DNA of 64,000 nucleotides. Source: Mycobacterium sp. 852014-50255_SCH5639931. GTDB lineage: Bacteria > Actinomycetota > Actinomycetes > Mycobacteriales > Mycobacteriaceae. Numbering within the stretch: the first letter of the stretch is position 1; every line of letters begins with the position of its first letter. The stretch is from contig NZ_LZSV01000002.1 of assembly GCF_001665605.1 (NCBI RefSeq), positions 372,001-436,000 of the forward strand, read 5' to 3'. The position numbers and the translations under genes were made by a program. Shown here piece by piece: positions 19,226 to 27,546 of the stretch. The notes beneath the pieces were generated by a model. The model was given only the letters and a program-made list of their open reading frames with translations. It was not told the DNA's origin and made no database searches.

Positions 19226-20515
19226 ATGTCTGCCAAGTCCTCCGCGGAAGTTGAGACAACGATGAATGTGAACAGCGCCGCTCCCAGCGTCTTCGACGCT
19301 GGCCTCCCCACGTTCAGCTACGACCTCACCGCCACTCCGCATGACATCCGCGAAGATGTCCGAGCTGCGCAATCGTGTGCGCCCATCGCCATCGGGCCGC
19401 TCGGCCCGGAAATCCTGTCCTACGATATGGCTCGAGATATCCTGCGCGACAACAGGTTCCGCATGCCACCCGGCATCACGCTGGCAGCGCAGGGCGTCAC
19501 CTCAGGTCCGTTATACGACAAGATGATGAGCAGTCTTCTTGGTCTCGAAGGCCCGCCACACACTCGCTTACGCAAGCTGGTTTCGAGGGCGTTCACTCCC
19601 CGCGCGACGTCACGCCTCAAGGACACAATTCATGAGGTGGTGAACGGGCTGATCGATCGAGTGGTAGACGCCGGTCGGTGCGACGTCGTGACCGACATCG
19701 CGCGGCCCTACCCCACCCCGATCATGTGCGCGCTGATCGGAGCGCCGCAGCAGGACTGGGAGCAGTTCTCGCAATGGACCGACGAAATCTTCAAGGCCTT
19801 CAACTTTCAGCCCGACGCCACTTTCGATGAATCCGCAATCATGCGGTCTTGGAGCGAACTGGACGCCTACGTCGATGACATGGTCGGCGCACGCCGGAAC
19901 CATCTAACCGATGATCTGCTTTCTGAGCTTATCCGAGCCGAAAGCGACGGCGACCGGCTGAATCTCGACGAACTGCGCATGCTGGTGGCCGGCTTCTTGA
20001 TGGCGGGAACGGACACGACGCGACATCAACTGGCCGCGTCGGTGCAGGTGCTGTGCGAGCATCCGGATCAATGGGCGAAACTGGGCGACCAGCCCGAGCT
20101 TGCGATGCAGGCGGTCGAGGAGAGCATGCGCCACTCACCGGCGGTCTGTATCGCGCCGAGAGCCGCCACCGAGGATGCCGAGTTTGGCGGTTACACGTTC
20201 CCGGCGGGGACCTTCGTACTGGTGAACACCTTTGCAGCCAACCGCGATCCAGCCATCTACGACGATGCTGACCGCTTCGACATCGCACGCAAGGAGGCAC
20301 CCGCAATTCTGACCTTCGGCGGAGGTGCGCACTACTGCCTCGGGGCGAACCTTGCACGTCGGGAATTGGCGGAGGCACTCACAATCCTCACCCGACGTCT
20401 CACCGCACCCCATCGCATCGCGCCGGCCCCGTGGAAATCTCTGCTGGGAATGACAGGCCCCACATCACTTGAGATCGAGTTCGAGGCCGAGAGGCTCGTG
20501 ACGGCGGGTGCGTAG
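19226..20515 (+). CDS. Cytochrome P450 (island copy)
   Basis: 429 residues from ATG 19226; ATG 19262 (MNVNSAAPS) is an alternative. The I-helix AGTDTT, ExxR (EESMRHSPAV) and heme loop FGGGAHYCLGANLARRE with the cysteine ligand are all intact, so a working monooxygenase is expected. It is a soluble bacterial class I P450 needing ferredoxin and reductase, neither of which is adjacent. It overlaps the downstream TetR gene by 8 bases, so the two form an operon. It lies inside the tRNA-Ala island. The substrate cannot be told from sequence, and it is clearly different from the P450 at 26240. Confidence 0.92.
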   Translation: MSAKSSAEVETTMNVNSAAPSVFDAGLPTFSYDLTATPHDIREDVRAAQSCAPIAIGPLGPEILSYDMARDILRDNRFRMPPGITLAAQGVTSGPLYDKMMSSLLGLEGPPHTRLRKLVSRAFTPRATSRLKDTIHEVVNGLIDRVVDAGRCDVVTDIARPYPTPIMCALIGAPQQDWEQFSQWTDEIFKAFNFQPDATFDESAIMRSWSELDAYVDDMVGARRNHLTDDLLSELIRAESDGDRLNLDELRMLVAGFLMAGTDTTRHQLAASVQVLCEHPDQWAKLGDQPELAMQAVEESMRHSPAVCIAPRAATEDAEFGGYTFPAGTFVLVNTFAANRDPAIYDDADRFDIARKEAPAILTFGGGAHYCLGANLARRELAEALTILTRRLTAPHRIAPAPWKSLLGMTGPTSLEIEFEAERLVTAGA

Positions 20516-21149
20516 TCGCGGCTGGGCGGGCGCCACACCCGCCTCGGACGAGGAGGCAATCGCCCGCATTCTGAATGCGGTCGACGAGGTGATCGCTGAG
20601 CACGGTTCGGCATTACGCCTGGCCGACGTCGCCCGCAGGCTCGGAGTCACTCGTCAGACGGTGTACCGCTACTTTCCGAACGCCGACGCGCTGCTCATCG
20701 CCAGCGCAATGCGTTCGGTCAACGGGTTCATCGATCAAGTTCTTGACCATGTCGGTGGCCTCAACGACCCGGTTCCTGCGGTAGTCGAGATCATTTCGTT
20801 CGCAGTCGAGAAACTCACCGGCGATCCGCAGTTGGAGAGCCTGCTCGCCAAACCGCCAGGGGGCGAAGCTGCCACCTCGCTCACCTCCGATACGGCAATC
20901 ACTTTCTGCTTGTCGGCCTTCCATCGCCTCGATGTCGATTGGAAGCTTCACGGCTTCGACTCCACCGCGCTTACACAACTCGCCGAAATGACCTTACGCA
21001 CAGTTCAGTCCCTTCTGACCGATCCTGGGCAACCGCCACGCGAAGGACTCGCGCTACGCCGCTTCGTTGCTCAATGGCTAGGCCCAGCAATCCTCCATCC
21101 ACGAATGACGTCGCTGTCGATCCACGGACACGACGCAACATTCCGATAG
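20508..21149 (+). CDS. TetR-family regulator co-transcribed with the island P450
   Basis: 213 residues from GTG 20508. The N-terminal helix-turn-helix reads LRLADVARRLGVTRQTVYRYFPNADALL, typical of TetR. The C-terminal ligand domain is unclassified. It overlaps the P450 by 8 bases, implying control of that gene and of itself, probably through sites before 19226. The stop is followed by a G-rich tract and then the right island repeat. Confidence 0.88.
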   Translation: MRSRGWAGATPASDEEAIARILNAVDEVIAEHGSALRLADVARRLGVTRQTVYRYFPNADALLIASAMRSVNGFIDQVLDHVGGLNDPVPAVVEIISFAVEKLTGDPQLESLLAKPPGGEAATSLTSDTAITFCLSAFHRLDVDWKLHGFDSTALTQLAEMTLRTVQSLLTDPGQPPREGLALRRFVAQWLGPAILHPRMTSLSIHGHDATFR

Positions 21150-21296
21150 GGGTGGGGGGGTGCCACTCGGCCTTCCTCCTGAAAGCCTGGAACGGCCAGC
21201 GCCTTCTGTCTTTACCCGCCGACGCCGTCAACGCTGTGGCGTGCCAGTTTACGTCGTGGCCAACGCCGTCGATGGCCGCAAACGCCCTAGTTCACA

Positions 21297-21361
21297 CGTT
21301 CGCATCGAGTGGGTCAGGGGTTCGAATCCCCTTAGTCCCAAAGGATTTGGGCAGGTCAGGC
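21297..21361 (+). repeat. Right attachment repeat (attR), tRNA-Ala 3' copy
   Basis: It begins CGTTCGCATCGAG and includes the complete T arm GGGTTCGAATCCCC, then GGCAGGTCAGGC. It matches 18468-18532 with 7 differences and no gaps. The 5' half of a tRNA is absent upstream, so it is not a tRNA gene. The rest of the 21150-21381 gap shows only a G-run and no gene. Confidence 0.85.
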
Positions 21362-21381
21362 ACGCTCGGCGCCGATCCGAT

Positions 21382-21951
21382 CTATTTCTTGTCGCGGGGC
21401 AGCCGGCAGCCGGTGTAGCCGGCGACGACAAGGTTTCCCCGGTATCCGACTTTGATGAAGATCCCGGTGGGGCCGTAGAACCCCACATCGTGGTTCCCGG
21501 GGCTGTTCTGCATCACCTGCAGCTCGGTGGCGTCGAGCTTGGCGGCCGCCTGTTTGGCGGTCTCTTGGATCGTCGCCCACTGTTGCTCGGAGACTGGCAC
21601 GTTGGGGGCAACGGCGTCGGGGAGGAAGTACCGCTTGCCGTCGGTTTGCTCGTACGGTCGCTCGCAATTGTCGCCCGAGCCCTCGTGCGGTGTCTCCCAC
21701 GTGATTGAGGGGATCAATTTACTTGCGGCGGCGGTGATCTCGTTCATCGCGGCCTGCACCTGGGTTTGGGTGTCCTCGAACGAGGGCAGGGACTTGAGCA
21801 CCTGGAGGGCCTTGGTCGCGTCGTTGGGTGGGGTAGGCGCGTAGGGGTGGTTCACGTGGCATCCTCCTGCGGCTAGTGCGATTGCGGCCATGGCGATGCA
21901 CGAAATGCCGTGGCGTTGCAGGTTCCGGGGGCTGGTCTGGTAATTGCTCAC
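21382..21951 (-). CDS. LppA-like lipoprotein
   Basis: 189 residues from GTG 21951, which overlaps the stop of the upstream hydrolase (GTGA). A signal sequence (ISCIAMAAIALAAGGC) puts the predicted lipidated cysteine at residue 31; the lipobox AGGC is slightly atypical. The body (ITWETPHEGSGDNCERP, GFYGPTGIFIKVGYRGN) resembles the mycobacterial LppA/LppB family. M. tuberculosis lppA follows Rv2542, and here too the lipoprotein follows a related hydrolase. Function unknown; an immunity or accessory role toward the partner is a guess. Confidence 0.75.
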   Translation of the reverse strand: MSNYQTSPRNLQRHGISCIAMAAIALAAGGCHVNHPYAPTPPNDATKALQVLKSLPSFEDTQTQVQAAMNEITAAASKLIPSITWETPHEGSGDNCERPYEQTDGKRYFLPDAVAPNVPVSEQQWATIQETAKQAAAKLDATELQVMQNSPGNHDVGFYGPTGIFIKVGYRGNLVVAGYTGCRLPRDKK

Positions 21952-23888
21952 TTCGTGGGAACCGCCTTATCTCCGAGTCCGGCGAGGACGGCCGCGACGT
22001 TGTAGTTGGTCGTTCTGAGCCCGCCGCCGTCGGGGAAGCGGGGGTAGTCGCTGTGGCCGTGCGCGTCTTGAAGGGTGAGGGTGCCGCCGTGGCCGTCAGG
22101 CACGGTGGCGGAACCGGTGGCCAGGTGGGTGAAGTTGGGGTTGGTCGCCGGGTTCGGGCCGAAGTGGCCGGCGCCGGAGGCGTCCGCCGCGCCCAGGACA
22201 CTTGTAGCGAGGTCTCGGAAGGGCGGAGGCAGGAACGGGGCGACGTCGTGGGCGATGGCGGGGCCGTCGTACGTCCACTGGATCGGGTCGTCGGGCGTTT
22301 CCATGGTGAACACATCCCCGGGCTGCAGGTGGAGTTGTTGCGGTGTGGAGGCTTCGATGCCGGGGGAGCCGTAGAACAGCGCCCGCGACACCCCGTGATC
22401 GCCGGGCTCTTGCAGGGCAAGGCCGGTGGTCAGTGAGCCGTAGGAGTGTCCTATCGCCGTGAGGTCGGCGGGGCCGCCGTGGTGGGCGGCCTGGATCCCG
22501 TCGTAGAAGCCGGCCAGGTCATGGGCACCGGCTCTGGCGACGGCGTCGTGGCTGACGTCCCACCCGCCGGCGAGCGATCTGCCGATGTCGTCGAAGCCCG
22601 CCACCTGCGGTGGGTCATAACCGATCCACGCGACGGCCGAGACGGTGTCGTGTTCGTGCCCAGGGGTCAGGCTCAATTGGCGGAGCGCTTCCTTTCTCGC
22701 GTCGGTCGCCTCGGACACCATGCCCCCGATGGCGCCGTGAACGGTGGTGTTCAAGCCGGGCGCGGTGACCGATACGTGGGTGGCCGTGTCGGGGTCTCCG
22801 ACCGCGATCGCGGCGCGGGCCTGCTTGCCGGTTTTGGTGTCGAGCAGCATGAGCTTGCGATCGGGGCTCGCTTTGACGGTTCTGTCGACGGCTTGCAGGT
22901 CGGGCAGGTACTTGGCCCCGTCCCGGGCGGCATCGTATTGGCGTTGCCACGCCTCGTAGGCGAGGCGGTCGTCGAAGATCGCCCCCGGCTCGTTCGGCGG
23001 CGGAATGTTCTTGCCCGCTGCCCAATCGGGATGCTGGGCCTTCAGCGCGTCGGCCTGTGCAGCGGCCGCCTGAGCGCGGCCCAGTTCGTCGGCCAGGTCG
23101 AGCCGGTTGTAATGGTCCCGGTCCACCGTGGGCATCCCATTGTGATTTCCGATCAATGGGTTCCGTTGGTACTCCCGGTCTTTCTGCGCCGGCGTAAGAG
23201 TGTTCCAGACGTCCGCAAATTGCTTGGGGTCATCCGGCAGGTCCGGTACCGGCGACAGCGGACCCTCGACCGCCTGGATGCCCGACTGGTCGTATCCGTC
23301 GCCGTGCAGGGCGCCCAGTGACCTCTGCAGCGTGTTGGAGTAGCCGTCGCGGATCGACTGCAGCTGGTGCAGAGCATCCCTGGTCTCGTCGGCGGCGTCG
23401 GCGCGGGCGTCTTTGATCAACGACTCCAGCTGGGAACGACTGCTCGGGTCGAGTTTGGGGTCCTCCAGATCCTTTATCGCCGCGCCGATGAGCTTGTCGA
23501 GCAGCTGTAACTGCCGTTCCAGCGCGGCGATTTGGGCGGCGCCGGCCTTCTGAGCCTCGGCCAGGGCGGCCGCGATGTTCTCCAGGTCGACCCCAATCTT
23601 GGGCAGCTTCAGGGATTGCGCCCCAAGCGATTTGACCGTCCGCTGCACCTCGGCCGAGTCGTTGATCGGGTGGTCGCCGTTCTGGTGGTTCCAGGCTCCG
23701 TCGAATCGGTTACGGGCTTGGTCGAACGCATGGTCCGCCTCGGCGGTGCACACGCCGGCCTGGTGGAAGGCGTCCGCCAATTGAGAAATCTCGAACGGGT
23801 TCCCGGCCTGCAGACTCCGGTTGATCGCCCACGGGTCACCGCCGGCCTGGCCGATCAGATCGGCAACGTTGAGCCAGACCAGCTGCAT
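21948..23888 (-). CDS. Alpha/beta hydrolase with WXG100-like N-terminus (DUF1023)
   Basis: 646 residues. The first 200 are helical (coiled-coil-like stretches LAEAQKAGAAQIAALERQLQ and LESLIKDARADAADETRDAL), resembling WXG100/ESX-type secretion domains. The C-terminal half is a DUF1023 hydrolase with nucleophile elbow GHSYGS, a DxDDPI acid region (METPDDPIQWTYDG) and a late histidine (DAHGHSDY). No signal peptide is seen. Predicted to be exported by type VII secretion or to act at the envelope as an esterase or lipase. It overlaps the LppA-like gene. M. tuberculosis Rv2542 with lppA is the closest known arrangement. Confidence 0.75.
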   Translation of the reverse strand: MQLVWLNVADLIGQAGGDPWAINRSLQAGNPFEISQLADAFHQAGVCTAEADHAFDQARNRFDGAWNHQNGDHPINDSAEVQRTVKSLGAQSLKLPKIGVDLENIAAALAEAQKAGAAQIAALERQLQLLDKLIGAAIKDLEDPKLDPSSRSQLESLIKDARADAADETRDALHQLQSIRDGYSNTLQRSLGALHGDGYDQSGIQAVEGPLSPVPDLPDDPKQFADVWNTLTPAQKDREYQRNPLIGNHNGMPTVDRDHYNRLDLADELGRAQAAAAQADALKAQHPDWAAGKNIPPPNEPGAIFDDRLAYEAWQRQYDAARDGAKYLPDLQAVDRTVKASPDRKLMLLDTKTGKQARAAIAVGDPDTATHVSVTAPGLNTTVHGAIGGMVSEATDARKEALRQLSLTPGHEHDTVSAVAWIGYDPPQVAGFDDIGRSLAGGWDVSHDAVARAGAHDLAGFYDGIQAAHHGGPADLTAIGHSYGSLTTGLALQEPGDHGVSRALFYGSPGIEASTPQQLHLQPGDVFTMETPDDPIQWTYDGPAIAHDVAPFLPPPFRDLATSVLGAADASGAGHFGPNPATNPNFTHLATGSATVPDGHGGTLTLQDAHGHSDYPRFPDGGGLRTTNYNVAAVLAGLGDKAVPTK

Positions 23889-23978
23889 CGCACCGCCAGA
23901 AAGTTCGCCATTCGTTCCCCGGACAGGCTGATGACGTTACTCCCCGAATTGGGATCCCGTGTTCAAGCACTCAACTCG

Positions 23979-24797
23979 TCACGGGTGGGCGACGAGATAC
24001 GTTTCGTTGTCCAGGTCGGCGGTCAGTTCGTCGACGTTGAAGGGGCGGTCGAGCCGGGCGTGCAACGCCTTCGGGTCGATCAGGAGGCTGATCTCGGCGG
24101 TCTGGCGAGCGAACATTCGTCCAATGAGTGGATAGAGGCGCCGCATCATCGCCCGCTCCCCGGCGGTGCAGCGTGACGCGCAGTAGCCGACGTGTCCGAT
24201 CTCGTCCGTCAGGATCTCGCTGTACAGCAGTTCTATTCGCTCGGCGACTTCCGGTTCGTCCGCGAATAGCTTGATGCCGGCGCGGCGTAGTTCGTCGAAC
24301 ATGATGCAGCCCGCCATCTCAGCGGCTCCGACGAAGGCAAAGCTCAGCCGTTCGGGGAGGAACACGCCGGTCTTCACGAACTGGCGCATCACGAATGGCG
24401 GGGGAACGACTTGAAAGGTCAGATCGAAGATGTCGAGCGCGTACGCGAGCAGCCGCGTGTGGTAGTGCTCTTCGAGTTCGAGGTAGACGTTCTCGGGCGG
24501 CAGGTTCTGATCGCTGTTGCGGCCGTAGGTTTCGCCGAGTCCGACGCCGAACCTCTCAGCCTGGTTCAGTTTGGCCGTTGCCAGCAGGAACAGCATCTTC
24601 GGATCCAGCCCGGCTTCCGGTCGCCGCCGGCGCAGGTTGCGAAGGAAGGTGTCTCGGTCGGCGGGGTGGGCTGACCGGACGGGGTTGGCCTCGAGATCGT
24701 TGAAGAACTGCTCGCGATTGGCCAACCGCCTGTTGAGCAGGTCGGCTTCGCCGTCACGGCGGGCCAGAAAATCTCGGTATCCTTCGATGCCGTTCAT
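23979..24797 (-). CDS. Ferritin-like diiron protein, function unknown
   Basis: 272 residues. Two ExxH motifs (EHYH in LELEEHYHTRL and EIGH in EILTDEIGHVGYC) and an intervening glutamate (GAAEMAGCIMFDEL) are arranged as in ferritin-like diiron carboxylate proteins. No membrane helices or signal. It could be an oxidase, desaturase-like enzyme or oxygen sensor; I do not recognise a named family. The ATG overlaps the stop of the TetR gene upstream (ATGA), so the two are one operon and the regulator probably controls it. Confidence 0.65.
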   Translation of the reverse strand: MNGIEGYRDFLARRDGEADLLNRRLANREQFFNDLEANPVRSAHPADRDTFLRNLRRRRPEAGLDPKMLFLLATAKLNQAERFGVGLGETYGRNSDQNLPPENVYLELEEHYHTRLLAYALDIFDLTFQVVPPPFVMRQFVKTGVFLPERLSFAFVGAAEMAGCIMFDELRRAGIKLFADEPEVAERIELLYSEILTDEIGHVGYCASRCTAGERAMMRRLYPLIGRMFARQTAEISLLIDPKALHARLDRPFNVDELTADLDNETYLVAHP

Positions 24798-25399
24798 CGT
24801 TTCTCCATTCCTTTGACAATCGTTGTCACGTAACGGCTTAACTGCGCAGGATCGTGTGTTCCGGTGGCCAGCAGGGCGAAGAGTCCGGTGAGAAAGAAGG
24901 TCCCGAGTTCCGCGGCGTCTACCTCGGCCGAGACTTGTCCCGCGGATTGCGCCCGGCTGATGAGGCCCACCAGAAACCGTGCGAGCGGGTGTTGCGCGAA
25001 CTCGTCTTCGACCGGCCGGGACGACGAGAAATGTAGGCCGAGCATGTCGCGGAAAACCGCTGCGCCCAAACGCTTTTCGGCATCGAGGACGTGGGTGACG
25101 AGTTGCGAGAGGATCGACGACAGGTCGCCGTTGGAGGCGCCAAGTTCGCTGATGATCCGCGTTTCCTCGCTGCGCTCCAACTCGGCGAGAACGTGCTCCT
25201 TCGTCGGGAAGTGGAAGTAGAACGTTCCCCGCACCACGCCCGCCGCGGCGGCGATGGCGCTCACGTCGGCAGCGGCCAGCCCGCGCTGGGCAATCTCAGC
25301 CAGCGCGGCGTCGAACAAGCGTGCCCGGGTTTCGAGCCGCCGAGCCTCCCGGACGCCCCGCGCCGATGTTGCGGCTTCGGTAGGGGCCTGTGACTCCAT
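24794..25399 (-). CDS. TetR-family regulator of the ferritin-like gene
   Basis: 201 residues from ATG 25399 (MESQAPTEAATSARG). The frame opens at a TTG at 25447, but that extension covers the palindrome at 25435-25446. The helix-turn-helix reads LAAADVSAIAAAAGVVRGTFYFHFPTKEHVL. Overlap with the downstream ferritin-like gene supports co-regulation. The inducing ligand is unknown. Confidence 0.85.
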   Translation of the reverse strand: MESQAPTEAATSARGVREARRLETRARLFDAALAEIAQRGLAAADVSAIAAAAGVVRGTFYFHFPTKEHVLAELERSEETRIISELGASNGDLSSILSQLVTHVLDAEKRLGAAVFRDMLGLHFSSSRPVEDEFAQHPLARFLVGLISRAQSAGQVSAEVDAAELGTFFLTGLFALLATGTHDPAQLSRYVTTIVKGMEKR

Positions 25400-25434
25400 C
25401 GCTGCACGGTACGACAGTTGCTGACGCTCGTCAA

Positions 25435-25446
25435 TGACGGCCGTCA
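25435..25446. promoter_or_regulatory. Perfect 12-base palindrome, candidate TetR operator
   Basis: TGACGGCCGTCA lies 36 bases upstream of the preferred TetR start. A related imperfect palindrome, TGACA-ATCGT-TGTCA, lies at 24814-24828 just before the ferritin-like gene. Both share TGAC/GTCA ends, so the regulator may bind both. Confidence 0.5.
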
Positions 25447-25502
25447 ACGAATCGAGGGGGCGATCGAGGAGCCTGGACGCCTGTCATTAGCGGCCGGCTG
25501 AT

Positions 25503-26060
25503 TCACCCTTCGGTGAAGCCGGGAGCAAAAAACCGCTGCAGTACTTTTCGTTCGACGCGGCTGCTCGCGAGTGGCCAGTACGTCAGGGAGAGCACCACAC
25601 GCACGATCCACTGTGCCGCCTCCGGGTCGTCAGTGATTCCCGTGAGTTCGGCGGCAAGATGACTGAGCACCGCCGAGGAATGCAACTCGCCCCAGTCAGG
25701 GGAGATGCCGGGGCTAATCATCAGTCGCCGCAGTGGATTTGACCTGATCTCTTCGAGCGCGACGGTGACAGCGATGATGACGCGTTCGGGGCCAATCAGC
25801 CCCTCGACGGCACCGCGAACGGTGTCGACGATCCCCGCTGACAGGCGGATCAGCACCGCGTCTCGTATCTGGGTCTTGCCGCCCGCGTAGCGGTAGATGG
25901 TGGCTCGCGAGCAGTGGACCCGCGTCGCCAGGGTGTTGATGTCGAAAGCATCTAGCCCCTCGTGAAGCACGAGGTCGGTTGCCGCGGCGTAGATACGTTC
26001 AGCCGCCGCGGCCCGGCGATCGCCACCAACGACCCAGTCGTCTCGGGCCACGGCCTCCAC
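25503..26060 (-). CDS. TetR-family regulator divergent from second P450
   Basis: 185 residues from GTG 26060; the frame is open to ATG 26138, but that start would put the palindrome at 26087-26100 inside the gene. The helix-turn-helix reads FDINTLATRVHCSRATIYRYAGGK. The C-terminal domain includes EEIRSNPLRRLMISPGIS. It is transcribed away from the P450 at 26240 with the palindrome between, the classic layout of a TetR repressor and its target. Confidence 0.82.
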   Translation of the reverse strand: MEAVARDDWVVGGDRRAAAAERIYAAATDLVLHEGLDAFDINTLATRVHCSRATIYRYAGGKTQIRDAVLIRLSAGIVDTVRGAVEGLIGPERVIIAVTVALEEIRSNPLRRLMISPGISPDWGELHSSAVLSHLAAELTGITDDPEAAQWIVRVVLSLTYWPLASSRVERKVLQRFFAPGFTEG

Positions 26061-26086
26061 CCCCTTGAGTCGTTGGACGTATATCT

Positions 26087-26100
26087 TCTCAGAATTGAGA
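26087..26100. promoter_or_regulatory. Candidate operator between TetR and P450 genes
   Basis: TCTCA-GAAT-TGAGA is a perfect 5-base-arm inverted repeat in the divergent gap, 27 bases before the chosen TetR start and 140 before the P450 start. It is a good candidate for the TetR binding site. Confidence 0.5.
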
Positions 26101-26239
26101 CGATCTTGGCGATACCTTTCACCGTCGTCGCAGTTCATGTCGCCCTAGTGAGACGACGCGGCCAGCAGGCGGGTGTCCGGGATTGCAACTTCGTCGACCA
26201 CGATTGACTCCGCAGGTCTTCGCCGCTCAGCGTTGAGGA

Positions 26240-27460
26240 ATGACATCGAGAGACGGTGGTCTTGGCCTGGCGCTATTCGACGACGAGTTCATCCAGAACC
26301 CGCATCCGCTCTACGAGCGGATGCATCAGGCCGGACATGTCCATCGCATCGGAGCTTCGGACTTCTACGCGGTGAGCAGTTGGGCTGGTGTGAGCGAGGC
26401 GGTCACACGCTGCGCCGATTTCTCGTCGAACCTGACCGCGACGATGATGTATCAGCCCGGAGGAGCGGTCGCAGCTTTGCCGATGGGAGAACTCGGCGGA
26501 CCCACCCAAGCATTGGCCACCGCTGACGAGCCGGTCCACTCCGTGCATCGGAAGGCGTTGCTGCCACAACTCGCGGCGAAGCGCATCCGCGCCTTCGAAC
26601 CATTCATCGCCGAGACCGCAGCGCGGATCTGGGATGCCCGGGCGCGAGACGGACGCATCGAATGGATGAGCGCAATGGCGAACCGGCTGCCGATGATGAT
26701 AGTCGGCAGGATCATCGGCGTTCCCGACGCGGACATCGACAAGCTCATCCAGTGGGGTTACTCCGCGACCCAAGTGGTCGAAGGGCTGGTCACCCAAGAT
26801 CAGCTGGACGCCGCGGGCATCGCGGTGATGGAACTCGGCGGCTACATCACCGAACGGTTCCAGGACGCGGCCGGCAACCGGCAAGACAATCTGCTGGGTG
26901 ATCTCGCTACCGCCTGTGCTTCCGGCGATTTGGACGACTTAGCGGCACTCGCCATGATGATCACACTGTTCAGTGCGGGCGGTGAGTCCACGGCTTCCCT
27001 GATCGGTTCTGCCGCTTGGGTTTTAGCGACTCGGCCGGATATCCAGCGGCAGCTGCGCGATCGGCCGGACGCGGTCGGGGCGTTCCTGGAAGAGGTGCTG
27101 CGCTACGAACCGCCCTTCCGTGGTCACTACCGGCACGTCGTCAACGACACCGAACTATGCGGCGCCGAACTGCCGGCGGGTTCGCGGCTGATTCTGTTGT
27201 GGGGAGCCGCCAATAGGGACCCCTCGCACTTCGACAACCCAGCAGAGTTTCGGCTCGACCGGCCTGCGGGGAAGGGCCACATCAGCTTTGGGAAGGGAAT
27301 CCACTTCTGCGTCGGAGCCGCCCTCGCAAGGTTGGAGGCGACCATCGTGCTGGGCCACCTCCTCGAGCGGACCTCGAACGTCACGGCCGCCGCCGTCGGA
27401 AGGTGGCTCCCCAGTCTGCTGGTGCGCCGCCTCGAACGACTGGAACTCGCGTACGCGTAA
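26240..27460 (+). CDS. Cytochrome P450 (second, CYP144-like candidate)
   Basis: 406 residues. The I-helix reads SAGGEST in place of AGxDT, followed by ExxR (EEVLRYEPPFRGH) and the heme loop FGKGIHFCVGAALARLE with its cysteine. The AGGEST helix is also my recollection of CYP144 in mycobacteria, but the assignment is tentative. Divergent TetR regulation suggests induction by the substrate or a related lipid. No redox partner is adjacent. The next gene, an M42 peptidase, is probably separate. Confidence 0.9.
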   Translation: MTSRDGGLGLALFDDEFIQNPHPLYERMHQAGHVHRIGASDFYAVSSWAGVSEAVTRCADFSSNLTATMMYQPGGAVAALPMGELGGPTQALATADEPVHSVHRKALLPQLAAKRIRAFEPFIAETAARIWDARARDGRIEWMSAMANRLPMMIVGRIIGVPDADIDKLIQWGYSATQVVEGLVTQDQLDAAGIAVMELGGYITERFQDAAGNRQDNLLGDLATACASGDLDDLAALAMMITLFSAGGESTASLIGSAAWVLATRPDIQRQLRDRPDAVGAFLEEVLRYEPPFRGHYRHVVNDTELCGAELPAGSRLILLWGAANRDPSHFDNPAEFRLDRPAGKGHISFGKGIHFCVGAALARLEATIVLGHLLERTSNVTAAAVGRWLPSLLVRRLERLELAYA

Positions 27461-27546
27461 CCGGCGCGTCGAGCGGGCCCGCGGTTGCACACCACTTGAG
27501 GCGGGTACTGATCCTTTCGGACGAGCCGCGAACCCGAAAGGACCGA

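Larger units (their letters stand above)
18512..21361. mobile_element. Eroded genomic island integrated at tRNA-Ala
   Basis: About 2.85 kb lie between the tRNA-Ala and a second copy of its 3' end. Contents are a broken tyrosine integrase next to the tRNA, a broken serine-resolvase C-terminus, a cytochrome P450 gene and its overlapping TetR gene. The repeats differ at 7 of 65 positions and both recombinases are dead, so insertion is old and the island can no longer move by itself. The left 700 bases hold only recombinase debris and a promoter region. Confidence 0.8.

Noticed and set aside
21297..21340. Second tRNA-Ala gene
   Set aside because: Only the anticodon stem onwards is present. The acceptor 5' strand and D arm are missing, so it is an attachment-site copy.
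22096..22278. Arg/Pro-rich small ORFs in the 21-24 kb region
   Set aside because: They are shifted-frame shadows of the DUF1023 gene.
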